This document shows positions 11,731 to 24,872 of a DNA stretch of 64,000 nucleotides, piece after piece (positions within the stretch are counted from its first letter, which is position 1; each line of letters opens with the position of its first letter). The stretch spans positions 645,367 through 709,366 of the forward strand of contig NW_022985567.1 in the NCBI RefSeq assembly GCF_010093815.1, given 5' to 3'. A program made the position numbers and the translations under genes. The notes under the pieces are model-generated. The model was not told where the DNA came from. It saw only the letters and a list, made by a program, of their open reading frames with translations, and did not search any database. The DNA comes from Pseudovirgaria hyperparasitica (taxonomy: Eukaryota > Ascomycota > Dothideomycetes > Acrospermales > Acrospermaceae).

Positions 11731-11935
11731 CAAAAAAAAAGAAAACGAAAAGCAAAAAACAAAACCAAAAAAAAAGAAAAAAAAGGAAAAAGGGAAATAA
11801 AGAAGAAGGGAAATAAAGAGAAAAATCAGGGGGAAATACGAGATGAAGAAACAGGATTTAGAGAAATGCGAGAAATGAAAAAAAAATTCAGGGGAGAAAT
11901 AAGATAGATAGAGAGCAAGGAAACGTGTAGTAAAA
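11731..11935 (+). repeat. A/G-only purine tract
   Basis: About 200 bp almost wholly A and G on the + strand (AAAAGAAAACG..., GAAGGGAAATAAAGAG...). Such polypurine stretches can form non-B DNA. It also creates the false Lys-rich and Phe-rich frames on the two strands. Confidence 0.75.
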
Positions 11936-12194
11936 CCCCCTGCCTGGAGTGGGAAGAAGGAAAAAAGTTGGGAGGTAGAGATGTAGTAGGGAGAAAGAAT
12001 GTGTGTGTGGAGACGACTTGGACTGAAAGGTTTGCGAGGTATGCGAGGTATGGGTTCTTGCATACACAGATGCATATTATGTACATAGATGCGTACATGC
12101 GTATTATGTGGATATGCGTAGTATGCGTACTATATACCCACATACACGCATACACGCATACAGTCCACCCGTCCACAGCAACGTCGTATCATCG

Positions 12195-12305
12195 AGTCAC
12201 CAAGTCAAGTCACCAAGCCATCAAGCCAACAGCCATCAAGTCACCAAGTCACCAAGTCATCAAGTCATCAAGTCATAGTCATCAAGTCACCAAGTCACCA
12301 AGCCA
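12195..12305 (+). repeat. CACCAAGT/CATCAAGT minisatellite
   Basis: About a dozen units of the 8-9-mers TCACCAAG and TCATCAAG, with a few AAGCCAACA variants, followed directly by CATC repeats to about 12360. Confidence 0.85.
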
Positions 12306-12958
12306 ACACCCATCATCCATCCACACATATCATAGCATCATCCATCCATCCATCCATCCGTCCACACACACACACCCAACACCCATCCACGCCGATTCAC
12401 ATCGTAGATACACGAGCGTCGAGATCGAGGGGAGGGGTGCTTATTAGCGCGTTTATATCTAGTTTCGTCTGAGTAGGCTGGGTAAGCTGGGTAAGCTGGG
12501 TTGTGTTTGGTTAATTATGTGTGTGATTGTGTTTATGAACTTGATCGGTGTGCTGTATGTAGGATAGGTAAGTCAGGACAGGGTAGGGTAAGGTAGGGTA
12601 AGGTAACTAGCGCTGTGATGAGATGTTCGATAGGTTTCTTTATAAAATTTGATGTTGGGGTTTTTTTTGTTTAAATGTGGTGGTTGGTTGGGTGGTGTGG
12701 TGTGGTGTGTCGAGTTTGATGTGTGTTGTGCTATGCTGTGCTGTGTGTCGCATCGACCTTCTATACGCTGACTATGTACTGCAGCATACATACATAGACA
12801 CAGGTGCGAGTCGTTTTCCCAAGAAGCCTTGCAGGCTAGTAGAACAACTAGAATAGAACACCGCGGCGAGAAGGGTCCTTCCTCCCTTCCATCCATCCAT
12901 CCTTCCCTCCCGCGGTGCCAGCGATCTATCCTGACGTGTTCTGCACTGCAGTACTGCA

Positions 12959-12983
12959 GTGTGTGTGTGTGTGTGTGTGTGTG
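12959..12983 (+). repeat. (GT)n microsatellite
   Basis: Perfect GT dinucleotide run of about 12 units, preceded by the palindromic CTGCAGTACTGCAG. Confidence 0.9.
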
Positions 12984-13877
12984 GCAGGATTATGTTTCTT
13001 TTCTCCTTTTTTTTTATCCCCCCCCCGGACCCAATGAAACCAGTAATTAGCACCACCGGTCCCTCCGGAGAAACAATAATAATAATAAAAATAGCAAGAT
13101 TTCGTAGTAGAACGTGTGAAGCCTCTGGAAAACAACAGACAGAAAAAAAGAACCCACATCCAACCACCAACCCACAAATCCTGTCATTTCGATTGGCTCC
13201 ACAGTGTCGAACCACGCGCGCCCCCGCCTGTCTCCTCTCTCCTCTCTCTCCTCTCTTATCTGGCGCGGACATGCGGGGCCCAGAATCCTGACGTGAAACT
13301 TTATCCCGTCGTACTGCTAATTATCTCCCTTCAATCTCTTCTCCTTCCCCTTTCTTCAAGCCTGCGTGCGTGTGCGTGACGCTGCGCCGTGACAAAACCA
13401 GCACAAAGAAGATTTTTCCATCGTACGATGATTAGATGAGCGAAATCGCAGATATCGCAGTAGTATGGTGACGAGTGGTGCCACCACTGTCCGACACAAG
13501 CTCCGTGCAACTTACCGAGATCACCCGTGTTTCAGGATCCCTGCAGTACCGTTGAATGACTGGGGAATGGAACTTGAGAGATGTTTAGGAGAGTCCGGGG
13601 CGCACGGTCTGCGCGCTACGCCATCGCAGCGAGACCCCGTGCGGCGACCCGAGCGTTTTTCCGGTCGCCGGCATCAATGCTGTGCGACGGAGACTCGGGG
13701 GTTATCCTGGCTGGAGCGTGGGGTGGGGGCCGCTTTGAGCAGGGAGATACCCGGAAGGTACCCGTAGGGCAGTGACACGGTTGGGGCGTGCGCAAGGCTT
13801 CGCGCAAAAAAAAAAATAGTAGTCGTTCGGAAAGTCGGAGTAATATGATGATGATGACAAGCTGTGAGGCCGAAGCT

Positions 13878-15186
13878 TCAGGCGCGGCGGGCCTTCCATT
13901 GCTCGATCCACGCCGGCGCGCGCGCTTTTGGCACAACGTACACGCGCAACATGCCGTCGACGACTTCGACTTTCCCGCCGGCGAGAATCTTTAGCAGAGC
14001 CACTTTTTTGCCTGCTTTTACGAGACCTCCGGTACATGTCTCGAAATAGCACTCGACGCTAGCGGGAGTGTATTCGCCCGCCTCGTCCCATGGTACAGGC
14101 AGGATGTAGCTGAGGTGCTGGCCGAGACTCTCGTCTTCTGCGAACACCTTGACGAAATCTGTCTGTGCAGTCAGGGGGTAGAGAATCACTAGAGGGAGCT
14201 TGAGCGTGCTCGAGGCGTCCGTGGGAGTGTCGAGGTGCATTGCTGCGTCTTCCATGTCGGGTGTCTGGCCAGTGCTGCGAACGGCAATGTTGCGTGCTTT
14301 AAGCGCGTGGGCTAGAGTTGCCGCTTCATTGCGAGCTCTGGTCTCGCGCGCTTCGCGGTCACGTATGAGTTTATCAAGATGTGCCTTGCGGGCCTTGGTC
14401 TTGGAGAGGACAAGCTCCAGGGAAGCGTTAGAGGGATCAAGGGCGAGGCCATGAGAGCACGCGTCAAGAGCCTCAGAGATCTTGTCCAGAGCAAGGCAGG
14501 CCTGAGCAGAGCGATAGAAGGCTTTGACGTTACGTGGATTGAGGCGAAGTGTGGAGGCACAGTCACGGATGCAGGAACCGTAGTTTTCTGCGTACGTGTC
14601 AGGAGCAAACTGGGATAAACGACGGCAGAGGTGAGGGGCTGTCAAGAGAGAATGCGGAATACGGACTCTTTTCCAGATTGCATAGTGCGCGATTAACGTA
14701 ACAGGCCTCTTCCATTTGCTTTTCTCTTGCCTCCTCTTCATCCAGATCGACCACGTTTGTTTCAATCTCCGGATCACCAGAGGGATTCCGGGGACCTCTC
14801 AGGGCTGTCAATGCCTTGTCGTAGTACTCTTTCGCATCCGACCAGCTCTTTGTCTTGGCACAATCGTTTCCTTGCTCTCTGAAGTTTGCTGCAATTTCGA
14901 CACGAGTGCCTTCATAGGCCATCGCCTTTAGCGCTTCAAGCTCCAGATTCTCGCCGCCTTCGCCATCCGTCTCATCTAGAGTGGTCATAAACAGAGGCAC
15001 CCGATTCATCAACTCCAAGACCTCGTCGGCGGTATGCTGCCGTACCGAAGCCATGCCTGGTGGCAGCGGCGCAGAGGGCTCACCTGGAGCGGCATGTTGA
15101 GTTTGGGCGCCAGGTTTCAGCGGGAAAGCTGGGATCTGTGCATAGGCAGACTCTGGAATGGCGTCTTGCTGATTGTTCAGCGCCAT
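13878..15186 (-). CDS. CNS1: Hsp90 co-chaperone Cns1 (TTC4 family TPR protein)
   Basis: Cytosolic TPR co-chaperone that binds the C-terminus of Hsp90/Hsp70. In yeast it is essential and supports elongation factor 2 folding. Exons on the minus strand are 14667-15186 and 13878-14587, giving 409 aa. The start at MALNNQQDAIPESAYAQIP is the first ATG that leads the conserved part. Three TPRs lie at about residues 105-225 (FREQGNDCAKTKSWSDAKEY; NRALCNLEKKNYGSCIRDC; NPRNVKAFYRSAQACLALDK). The C-terminal wheel domain of the family follows (LPLVILYPLTAQTDFVKVF ... YVVPKA). The intron uses a weak donor, GTCCGT, and joins CNLEK to KNYGSC. Without it a false stop is read at 14599. The gene is divergent from the apsA-like gene across 4 kb. 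Confidence 0.93.
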
Positions 15187-17022
15187 GTGGTGGGACTGCT
15201 CACTCTTTTTGAGGTTTCTTGAGAATGTTGAAATTGAAGGGAAGTGTGAAACATGACGCAGCTGTGTCAAAATTCACTAGCGTGTGTGTCGCTGTCGTTC
15301 CTGGACACTAAAACCTCAGGTTCCAATGGGATTGGCCTGCTCGGAGCTCTATACCGTATTAGGCATTAGCGCCGGGGAATTTGCGGCAGGTTTCTTTTGT
15401 GGTAGCGTGCGGGGAGAATGCTAGGGGTCCCTGCTGTGACCTGTCGAGGCGGCTCGAGGCAGCTTTGGCCCCAGTCCAATACAGCAATATGCATATCGTG
15501 TTATCATTGCGCCCAACACCTTTGCCGTCGTCTCGTATCTAGATGCTCGGGTGCGACTGCTCGGACGAAGGAGGCCTCTACGCACGCGTCAAGATCTACA
15601 CTCTACACTCGGATCACTGGACAACGTTGCAACTGAAACAAACACGAAAGAAGGATTCGAGGTGACGACAGCTGTGGTCCACGCGGCGCGGCATCAATTG
15701 TTGAGATTACTTGACCTTGAGACGAGCAGATTACCATCGGTCGCCACCGTTCATCCCGTGTGCGCGATATAATGAAGAAGGATGCTGGGACGACAGTACA
15801 GGCTTAGTGATGCGAACCGTCGCTCTATTACAGGGCCAGCCGTATATGCACAACGGGCGGATTGTGAAAAAAGAGTATCGAAGGCACCAATGACATGGAC
15901 TCTGCGATGTGATAAATAAGTGAGACCCAGGCTGCTGGAGCCGACGTCGACCATCTTCCCATGAAAGCGTCCAAGGTGAGATTGGAGGATGTGATGGATG
16001 TGATGGGCTTGATGGCAAGCAAGCGAGGACTGGACGATGGATTGCCGGATTCTATAAGCAGCGTTTCACGATATCGAATCAATGACCAAAAGTCCACTTA
16101 TCCCAAAACGGCGTCGCGCAGGGCTCATGGCTTCGAAGCTGATCAGTCCACAGTAGTGATGGGTCAAGATTCGGGAAAACAGAACGAATGGACTGCCGTT
16201 GTTGCAGAGTCCCGAGACATGCGTCACAGCCAGATCAACAAAGAGAAGACGTAATTAGTGGATGATGGATGATGACCAAGAAGGATGACAGATGGGCACG
16301 GGGACAAGAGTCCAGACACCGACGCAAGGACCATAGTATAAGGTAGCAAGCAGTATACCGGTGTGGAAAAAGAGCAGCGATGACAGGACAGGCCCAAGGG
16401 AAATGCCGGGCAAAGGTGACGGCAGCCGTTGTAGTAATGTTGCACTTGGGGTGTGCTCGGGGCAGGGGGGAAGGCGGCGATAAAGGCAGGCCAAGACGGT
16501 TCGTGGCCGTTGGAGGATCGTGGAGCGAGTGCGAGCCGTGCTGTGCTGGCACTCCCGTCCTGCTTGTTCGACACTTGACAGCTATCTGCTAATGCCAATT
16601 ACGTGCAACGATGTAGGATATCATCAGTGGTGCTATGTTTATCTCTTCAGAGCACATGCTGCAGTGCACCATTGGCCAAGTTGGTACAGGAAGGTCTGAA
16701 GTGTCAATTGATGAAAAGATATACAGTATAATATGCAGCAGAGCTTTTTGCTCGTCACGTCAAGCGAGATGGGGAGGGAGGGAGGGGGGAGAAGCCCTGG
16801 GCTCATTCCCGCCCTCCTGGTCCCGGCTGCCACGGACCGTGGATGACTGTCAAGGCCCAAAAGGGGTTTCACAGTATCGGTCCTTTTTTCTTTTTGGAGG
16901 TTCGAGTAAGTAGGTCAAGAGTCAAGAGGTCGAGGAGCCTTGCATGAGAATAAGGTTGTAGTACCGGGATAAACCTGTTTTTCTCCAGCTTTATGCGATA
17001 GTCGTCACCTACGCTATGGAAG

Positions 17023-17069
17023 GTAGGTACCTGGTAGGAAGGTAGGAAGGTAGGAAGGTAGGAAGGTAG
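17023..17069 (+). repeat. AGGTAGGA octamer tandem repeat
   Basis: Five units of GGTAGGAA between GGTACCTGG and TAGATAATT. Confidence 0.85.
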
Positions 17070-17290
17070 ATAATTAGCGTGACGCGTGATGAAACAGTCG
17101 AGAGAGAGATGAGAGAGAGGGCGCGAGAGTGATGAGTCGAGGTCGGGGAGGAGGCGGGCCGGGCAGGTTGGTTAGTTAGCTAAGGACGAAATAGACCAGC
17201 CGATGAGGCGGCGGCCGGGAGACGGAGACGGTTATCTTGATGCTAGCTAAGATGACTGCTAAGATGAGTGCGTGTGCGTGCTAAGTTGTG

Positions 17291-17343
17291 TTGGTGGTGG
17301 TGGTGGTGGTGATGGAGATGGAGATGGTGGTGGTGGTTGGTGG
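17291..17343 (+). repeat. GGT/GGAGAT trinucleotide-type repeat
   Basis: Interrupted (GGT)n and (GATGGA)n run. Confidence 0.8.
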
Positions 17344-17410
17344 TGCTTCGTCTTTTCCTCCTCGGTCGCTGGCCACCTTGCCTATATGACGGCACCAATG
17401 ACTTGTAGTA

Positions 17411-17508
17411 TGCAGCCAGCCAGCCAGCCAGTGTATGCACTGCACTGCACTGCACTGCAGCCATCCAGCAGTCAGCAGCCAGCAGTCAGCAGCCAGCAGC
17501 CAGCACCT
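17411..17508 (+). repeat. CCAG / TGCAC / CAGCAGT simple repeats
   Basis: Successive short arrays: four CCAG, four CTGCA, then CAGTCAGCAGC units. Confidence 0.8.
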
Positions 17509-19166
17509 CCACACTGCTGGTAATAATACATGATGGGTCAAATTTCCCTTTTTCCCCTTTGAAGCCATGATTGGGTGCGGGCGTGCGGCTTGCCCCGAAA
17601 CACAGGCTGGGTGGGGATGTTTTGGCGGTGCTGGCTGGTGGCCTGTTGCTACTTGTTAGCTTAGCCCCCCCTCTGCCTCCTACACTAGCTACCTACATAC
17701 TACATACTACCTCCACTACCGTCGCCGCAATACCCCCTAAATCTGGAGGGAAGCAGAAGAGTAAGAGTAAGAAGAAGACGAAGAAGAGCCAGGCGGCGGC
17801 GCGTCAATTAGGATAGACAACATGACCGTCGCTCGCTAGCTACTTTATGGCCAATACCGTCAGTACTCGACTGGCTAACTAACTATTCATCAGTCTGGCC
17901 CCCTCTCCCTCCCCCAAGAACAAAACTCCCCACTCGGCTTAACCAGCTATGGGTTAGACTGTCACTGTTCCTTCATAATTCCCCTGTTCCTGGCCGATGT
18001 TCCCCTTGTTCCTTGTTCCCTGTCAATTACCCCTTGGAGAAACCGACCCAGACTTCTTTCTCCCATCATTGCCACTAATTACTGTTCCTATCAAAATTAT
18101 CAAGGAGAGAGGGGGGGGGAGGGGAACACATAGACATGGGGCATGATGGGAGAGACTCATGTCCGACGCGAGGGTCCCCACTATGAATGAATTGGTGGAT
18201 CTTTTGCATGTAGATTCTCATCACCATGTTTTTTCTCTCTCTCGTTGTGCTCATCAGAGTCGTGCTGCTGTCGCTTCTTCATCACTAATTCCTCTCTCTC
18301 TACCTCTTTCACTCACTTACTCAATTACTACTCACTTGCTCACTCACTCACTCCCTCCCTCTCCTCTCTCTTCTCTTTGAACTACGCCCGGCTGCGAATC
18401 GTTCCAACGCTGGCTAGTTGTCTCTCCATTTCGCATCTCCTTTCCTATCTTGCATACACTATCAATTCGCCGACCACAACTACCATCTCTCTCTGCTTCC
18501 ATCCCCCTCCCCAAATCTTCAATTGAATCTTGGTACCTGGCTTAGGCTGGTGATCCAGAGAAAGAGAGAGAGAGAGATCTGAGCTAGGATTTGGGAAATA
18601 CCATCCCTGACGTTCGGACATTGCCAGCAGACAAAAGTAGGTAAGCAGCCGTGCACGTACGTACTGCGATCCATGGATATTCGATGCACTCCGACCTACC
18701 CACTATGCAGCCATTGCCTGCCATTCCACCTCACACACACATCTTCTCCATCCTCCATCCTGGTCACCTGTCACTTTGTCGCCAAATCCCCTGCCCCCGG
18801 TCGCCATAATACACAACGCTTCCTCGTCTGTACTAAAGCATATTCAGTTCCTACAATTCATGTCCAGCCCTACCGATATCCACTCGCTCTGTTGTGCCTC
18901 CTTCGACCCTCAATTCACTTCCGTCTGCACTCCATAATTGTCCTCCTACCAGTCCTACTCGTCACTTTTCTATACCCAGTCAGTACCATACCCTGCTCAG
19001 ACCAATTAATCTGCACACTCGCTCAAAGGCTTGTGCTAACATTCTTCTCAGTCATGTTATAGATTCATAGCTCTTTGTTTCAATCGTTGAGGGAAAACTT
19101 CCTCCAAGAGTCCGAACGCAGTGCTGGACACATCCTCTCTCGCTCACACACACGCACACACACACC

Positions 19167-22100
19167 ATGGACTACTTCTCAGAGCAAGATGTCCATCACA
19201 CTCCACACGCCGCTCTGCCAACTCCCTCCGACACGCCCTACCACACTCCCGTTCCTTCATCGAGGCGCTCCTCACGATTCGGCACTCCCTCACCTCTTCC
19301 TCTGTCGTCTTCGCCGCCACCACTTCCACCAGACCCTGCGAGCCAAGCAACAGATCCTGCAAATGACGAGAAAATTTCGATTCTAGATCCTCGCCGCTTC
19401 ACTCCGACTCTACACGCGAATCTTGTTTCCGAAATATTGACACTACGCCGGGAGTTGGACTCCAAGCATAGATACATAGAAGGCATAGAGACAGACTTGG
19501 AAGCTGCAAAAAGCGAGAACGATGCGCTCAACCAGGAGATATCGCAGCGCGATAAGAAGAATCGTTCTCTGAAGAGTCAATTGAAGCACTTTGAAGACGA
19601 AACAATGTCTGCCCTCGACCAATTAGCCAAGGAAAAGGAAGACATCACGGCCGCAAACCAGGAGTTAAAGACGAGGCTTGAAGCTTCACAGAAACGAGTG
19701 AAGATCCAAGACGACGAATCAGATCGCATTCATACCGAATGGGAGAGGGAAAAGGAGCAATGGGAAGGAGAGAAGCGCGTGTATGAGAGACGAGTGCATG
19801 CGACCGAGACACGTCTACGAATAGTTCTTGACGAGCTAGCTGCCCAACAGCCTGCAGAGGCACACGGTGACAGCGAAGCTGAAGATGCCACCATGGACAG
19901 TGGGCTTGGCAACGACAGCGATACTGCCAGCAATTACTCCAGGTCTGGCAGCCGCACTGATTCAATCACCCGCCTCTCCAAGCATGGCAGGACGATGAGC
20001 AACAGCAGCCACAAGAGCATCGGCCGCCTCTACAGATTCTCAACGCAGAGTATCAACGGCGTTGAATCTGTTCAAAAGGTCAATGGAATGAGTTTGGCAG
20101 ATGAACTAAAATTTGACGAGGAAGACGAAGATCTCGAGGAATTCGAGTTGGACTCTGACGACTTTCCGGAGCATGAAATGCGAGCCCGTCGGGCTCTGGA
20201 GTCACGACAGTCTACTTATCAGGATGAGAAGGCCAAGCGGATTCTGGGCTTGATGAACGACTCCAAGGCAGATGCGGATGTTGAACGTTCCAAATCCGTC
20301 GAGTCTGTCACCACGCGTGCGGAATCCAGGACGGAGTCGAGGACTGAAGTGAGAGCAGATTCTCGAATGGATCGAGTGCAAAGTTCCTTTGATTCTACAA
20401 ACGCTCGAGATTCGTGCGATGGCTGGCTACGGTACCGCGGTACACCTTCAACTGTCTACGAAGTCGAATCAATCGACACGACTGTGCCGAAGCCCCAGTA
20501 TGTGGACACTGGAGTCCAGTACTCGCCTCCGCCTTCACCGGTGTTGGCACCTGTAGACTCAAAGGATGCAGAGCCTGTTGTAGTTGACGAATCCTGCAAC
20601 GCGAACGAAGCACATGAAGTCGAGGCCAACCAACGCAGGAAACGCGTGTCGCTCGGTCCTCCAAACTCGACCGTTCAACAGTCCTCGGAGCCGATGCAAG
20701 ATGCAGCTGCTATGGTATCCAGTTCGATGCAAACCACTGATCATCCCCTCAGTCCTCCAGCCACTCCCAAGCTCGAGCAATCCCCGCCTCGTAAACTTGG
20801 TCTCCTCAAGACGAACGTGTCCACCACGGCTACACAAACTGATCCAGTGAACTTCGCAGACCAGTCCAAGGACGAAGTCTCGCACTCGAAGAGATCAGGA
20901 CCTCCGTCTCCAATCACAGTTCCTTGCATCGTAATCTCGCCCACGCTTTCCGCTCCTTCATCACCGAGACAGGCAGTTCTGCCACCAAACACCCGAAACA
21001 TCGCCGTCCAGGCATCCTTTGTTCATTCAGTCCCTATGAGGTCGGTTTCAGTACAGACTGAGTCCATCAGGTCAGCTACACGGTTTGCAAAGCTACCCCC
21101 CCACCTGCTGCCATCTGCAATCCGCTCTACGCCTGGTACTCCCGAGCCAGGGCAAGAACCTGACAACAAGAGCAGGTCTGAGCTAAGCCAGGTGTCAGAG
21201 AAGCTTCTCGGCCGTGTTGCTCTGCTTCGAATGGCGCATGAGGGCGCTTCAGATCCACAAAAGTCCGATGACACGAAAACAGAAAATAGATATCCTGGCA
21301 ATAATGATAATGGTTTTATTGTTCAAAACAAAGGAGAGGGCATAAGGAGGCCTTTCCGGACCAGCAGCTTATTCGCCGGTTTCACTGGGGCCAGCTCCGA
21401 CGAAGATGAGGACCGGGGAGACGCCAGCGACGAGGAGAGCAAATCGTCTTTGCGCTCAACAACCACACCTGGCAACCGGGCTCTCAAACATGGGCGACCG
21501 TTTGGTACTCCGCCAACACCGGTTCCTGAGGAAAATGAAAACTTGTCGAGGTCGAATTCCAAGGACCTGTCAGGGACCAGCCCACGTGCTTCTGTCGAGA
21601 AGCAAGCAAAGATTGTCAAGCCCTTGCAACGTTCGTCCAGTAGCAAGCGTCTATCTGGCAGCATACGGCGATCTGCACTCATTCATAGTGGCAATGCAGT
21701 GCACATGCAGCGCTCTCGAAGTCCTAGTTTAGGCAGTACTAATTCTGGCGATACGCGCCGCTACGTCACGAAGCCTCCATTCCCAGTCCCAACAAGGTCA
21801 AGCTCACGTCGCTTGCCGATGAGCAAAAGTGAGGGTTCCCAAAGTCCAACACATCGACCAAATGGTGCAATGCCAGGCCGCCTCGGCGGATACAAGAAGC
21901 ATGCTAGACAGGACAGTCTACGTAAAGTTCGCTCAGCTGCTGTCATCCAGAGAGGTGCTCGTGTCAGGAGTCGCTCACCACCACTATCTGCCCAGCCATC
22001 GGAATCCTCTCAAATTCCCCCAATGCCAAATGACGTCGTTGCTTCTCCTCAATTATCATTCTCGAACTCCAAATTCGGCCACAAGGCTGACCACTCGACA

Positions 22101-23337
22101 AACACGATTCTCACTGGCAGTGGCTCCGTCGGCAGTTCGGTGCAGTCCAATAGCGTTGTAGATGCGATAGCAGCCACGATGGTAGGAGAGTGGATGTGGA
22201 AATATGTTCGGAAGCGAAAGTCCTTTGGTGTCACTGAGTCGCCCAATGATATAGCAGACGACGGGAATGGCGTCAGGCACAGACGCTGGGTATGGCTCTC
22301 ACCCTATGAACGATCTGTAATGTGGAGCAGCAAGCAGCCAACAAGTGGAACGGCTCTGCTGGGCAAGAGCGGACGCAAGCGTACGTTCACACAAAGGACC
22401 TGGAGAGATACTGAGCTAACAACCCATAGTTACCATTCAGTCCGTACTTGACGTGCCAGACAATGCTCCGCCACCAAAGATGACATCGGGACAGCAAGTC
22501 TTTAACCGGTCAATCCTGATTTTGACTCCGGCACGCGCCCTGAAGTTTACCGCTGTATCCAAGGAACGGCACTACCTTTGGCTGACTGCTTTATCTTTTC
22601 TTGCCTCTTCCGGCAACGGCCATCACGAAGTGGAAACGTCAACCGTCGCAGATTCGACTCCACCACCAATCCCCACACGGGCACCACCGGAGATTCCGAA
22701 GCAACAGGGATCGGTCGCAGTACGCCGACCTCATATCCGTGACTCGGTACGTCTAGCGAAGGAGAAATCACAACCTTCGATGCACTCTGGGGCATATGTC
22801 GAGCCTATCCAAGAATACTATTCCTCGAGGGCCAGCCCATCCATTTCCGATGCGGCATTGCCACCTTGCGTACCTCGCTATGGACATGGCCGCAAGAGAA
22901 GCGCTACAGGACCTCGCATCCCGCCGCCTCCTATCAACACATCTTTTCGCAGCTTTTCGAGCAACCAAGTACCGCAGATTCACTCGGCTGGTTTACAGTC
23001 TACGGCTTCTTCAGAGTACTACGCCGCTGCCTCGGCTCCTTCTTCGATCTACAGCCCGCAAAGTGTGGTGACGAGCGGTCGACCGTCGGAGTCCTCGACG
23101 ATTGCCCACCACAACTTCTTCGATGCAATGGGAACCGTCCGAATGGAGGCGTTCGTTGCAGAGACTACGCGACCGAACGGTGAAGAGACAACTCTGATTT
23201 CTTCAATGTGGGGCAACGGGCGCAAGCCAATTGGCAGAAAACGCAACAACAGCCAGTGGAGCAGCAGCACCAACGAGGGCCACCGAATGCTCGAAGAACT
23301 CGGATACGACCCCCATGATCCATTCAGGGGATTTTGA
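19167..23337 (+). CDS. apsA: ApsA/Num1-type cortical PH-domain protein (nuclear positioning)
   Basis: Large cell-cortex protein of the Num1/ApsA/Mcp5 family, which anchors dynein and so positions nuclei and spindles. Exons are 19167-22380 and 22430-23337, giving 1373 aa. The ATG follows a CA-rich leader (ACACACACACACC). The order is: a Ser/Pro-rich start, a coiled coil at about residues 85-230 (SEILTLRRELDSKHRYIEG onward), an acidic stretch (FDEEDEDLEEFELDSDD), and a very long Ser/Arg-rich disordered middle. The Mcp5-type PH domain spans about 1005-1130, from GEWMWKYVRKRK through RHRRWVWLSPYERSVMWSS to ALKFTAVSKERHYLWLTALS. A disordered tail ends HDPFRGF. The 49-nt intron falls inside the PH domain. 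The long tandem repeats of yeast Num1 are absent. Family identity rests mainly on the PH domain and coiled coil. Confidence 0.88.
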
Positions 23338-23729
23338 GCAGTCAATTGCGCAGCACTGCAGCCTACGTTCATTTACGAGTCCAGTCACTAGCCAAACGCT
23401 TCCTATCTTTCCTTTGCTCTCTCTCGTTTATCCGCCCTACAGGGCGCACCACAAACCTAATTTCCTTTTTCCTGTACAATCATCAGGCCTACCAGCCAGC
23501 CAGCCAGCGTCCGCCTTTTTTTTTCGCCTCTTCTGCGGGCCACGATACCCTTTCTCTCGTTAAATTTAGCTGCCTGTCTGGCTGTCTGTATTATGAATCT
23601 TTTTTCTCCCCCGAGCATTCGAACGAACCGAAAAAGTGGCTAGACAAAAGTGTCCCCCCCCCTTATTAGCGTTCACGTGCACACATTGTAACCTGTCTGG
23701 ACGGCGTGGAGGGTGGAGGTGTTAGCTAG

Positions 23730-23753
23730 GCTCTCTCTCTCTCTCTCTCTCTC
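23730..23753 (+). repeat. (CT)n microsatellite
   Basis: Twelve CT units, followed by TA-rich ATACATACATATATATATA near 23808-23825. Confidence 0.9.
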
Positions 23754-24872
23754 GTGTTTTGGGGGATGGGGGTCTACGCTTTCGAGCACACAAATCTCTA
23801 TGTATACATACATATATATATATACACTCACACACACTCACACACAACAATAACAACAATGACAACAACAAGGACGGTAGGAACATGGAAACCATGGGGA
23901 AGAGTATATATATATAACTAAGAATTAGAGTAAAGAAGAAGAATTAAGTGCTCACTGCATTCATTCTTGACCTTTTTTTTTTCTTTTTTTTCACTTGACT
24001 TAACTATGGTCTCTCTCATGCGTTACCGAACGGGGACATCCACGTCCCTGTCTGTCTGTTGACTGTCTCTCTCCATGCCTCGGACATATCACCACCCATC
24101 CACCCCTTCCCTTTGGATATTTGGTAAAAAAAGCTATTTATTTATATATCCACGATCGACCTCGGGACTAGGAAAGCTGACTTGTACAGGAATGGTACCA
24201 GACTAACACAGACTAACACAGCCCAAAACCAACACGACACAACCTACGGTAAATGTACACAATATACATGTGTGAAACTAGACTTAAACGCCCCCCCTTT
24301 CCTCCCTCTCTTCTCCCTCCCCCCTTTTTAACCTTTTCAATTTCCCTCTCCTCCTCCTCCTTAAAACGGTATTGTGCGTGTGTCGGAATGTTAGAATGTT
24401 AGAAACGTCAATTATACCAGAATGTCAATACATCAATACATTAACATGTCAAAAAAGGCGGATTGGGGCTATTACTAGGGGGGGGACTAGGACTAGATGG
24501 AGTATTATTACCCGAAAGTTTAATTATTTTTCTTTTTCAAATTGGGAGGGAAGGGGAGGGAAGGGGAGGGAGGGAGGGAAAAGGGAGGGTTTCTGATTGC
24601 CTTTTACGGTTTACACCTCCCTGCCTTCTCCTTTCTTCTTTTTTTTAGGCCTTCTTTTACCTTCTGTTGCTTTTTTAGGGGGCTTTTTTGTACTTGGTAT
24701 GGGAGTGGAGGGATGGGGATTAAGAGGGTTGGGGTTGGGTATGGGTATGGGATGGGTATGGGATTGGATGTTGCGGGAGACTATTAGGATGTATGTACTG
24801 TACTGGTTAGGATGATATGTTGGATGTAAATTAGGGAGGAGATCGTTGGATAGGGTAGGGTAGGGTGGGATA

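Larger units (their letters stand above)
9638..13877. other. 4.2-kb gene-free block rich in simple sequence
   Basis: No supported gene. The block holds CATC and GCC runs, a CTTGTCAGG-type degenerate minisatellite (about 10190-10370), TAGGG pentamers, a GT microsatellite, a 400-bp TATA/TGT degenerate repeat, CCTA repeats, a purine tract, a CACCAAGT minisatellite and another GT run. Open frames here are compositional artefacts open in several registers at once. Part of it may be promoter or UTR of the flanking minus-strand genes. Confidence 0.6.
15187..19166. other. 4-kb divergent spacer CNS1 / apsA-like, simple-sequence rich
   Basis: No supported gene. It contains the AGGTAGGA octamer repeat, a GGT/GGA run, CAG/CCAG repeats and an AG run near 18558-18576. 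A long pyrimidine-rich stretch from about 18230 to 19160 leads into the apsA-like ATG and is plausibly its promoter and 5' leader. Minus-strand open frames around 16224-16598 are open in three registers with no conserved motif. Confidence 0.55.

Noticed and set aside
11593-12176. Phe/Ser-rich and Lys/Glu-rich frames on opposite strands
   Set aside because: Translation of the polypurine tract.
16224-16598. 124-codon minus frame upstream of the apsA-like gene
   Set aside because: Three overlapping registers open, no motif, and it lies in a repeat-rich promoter block.
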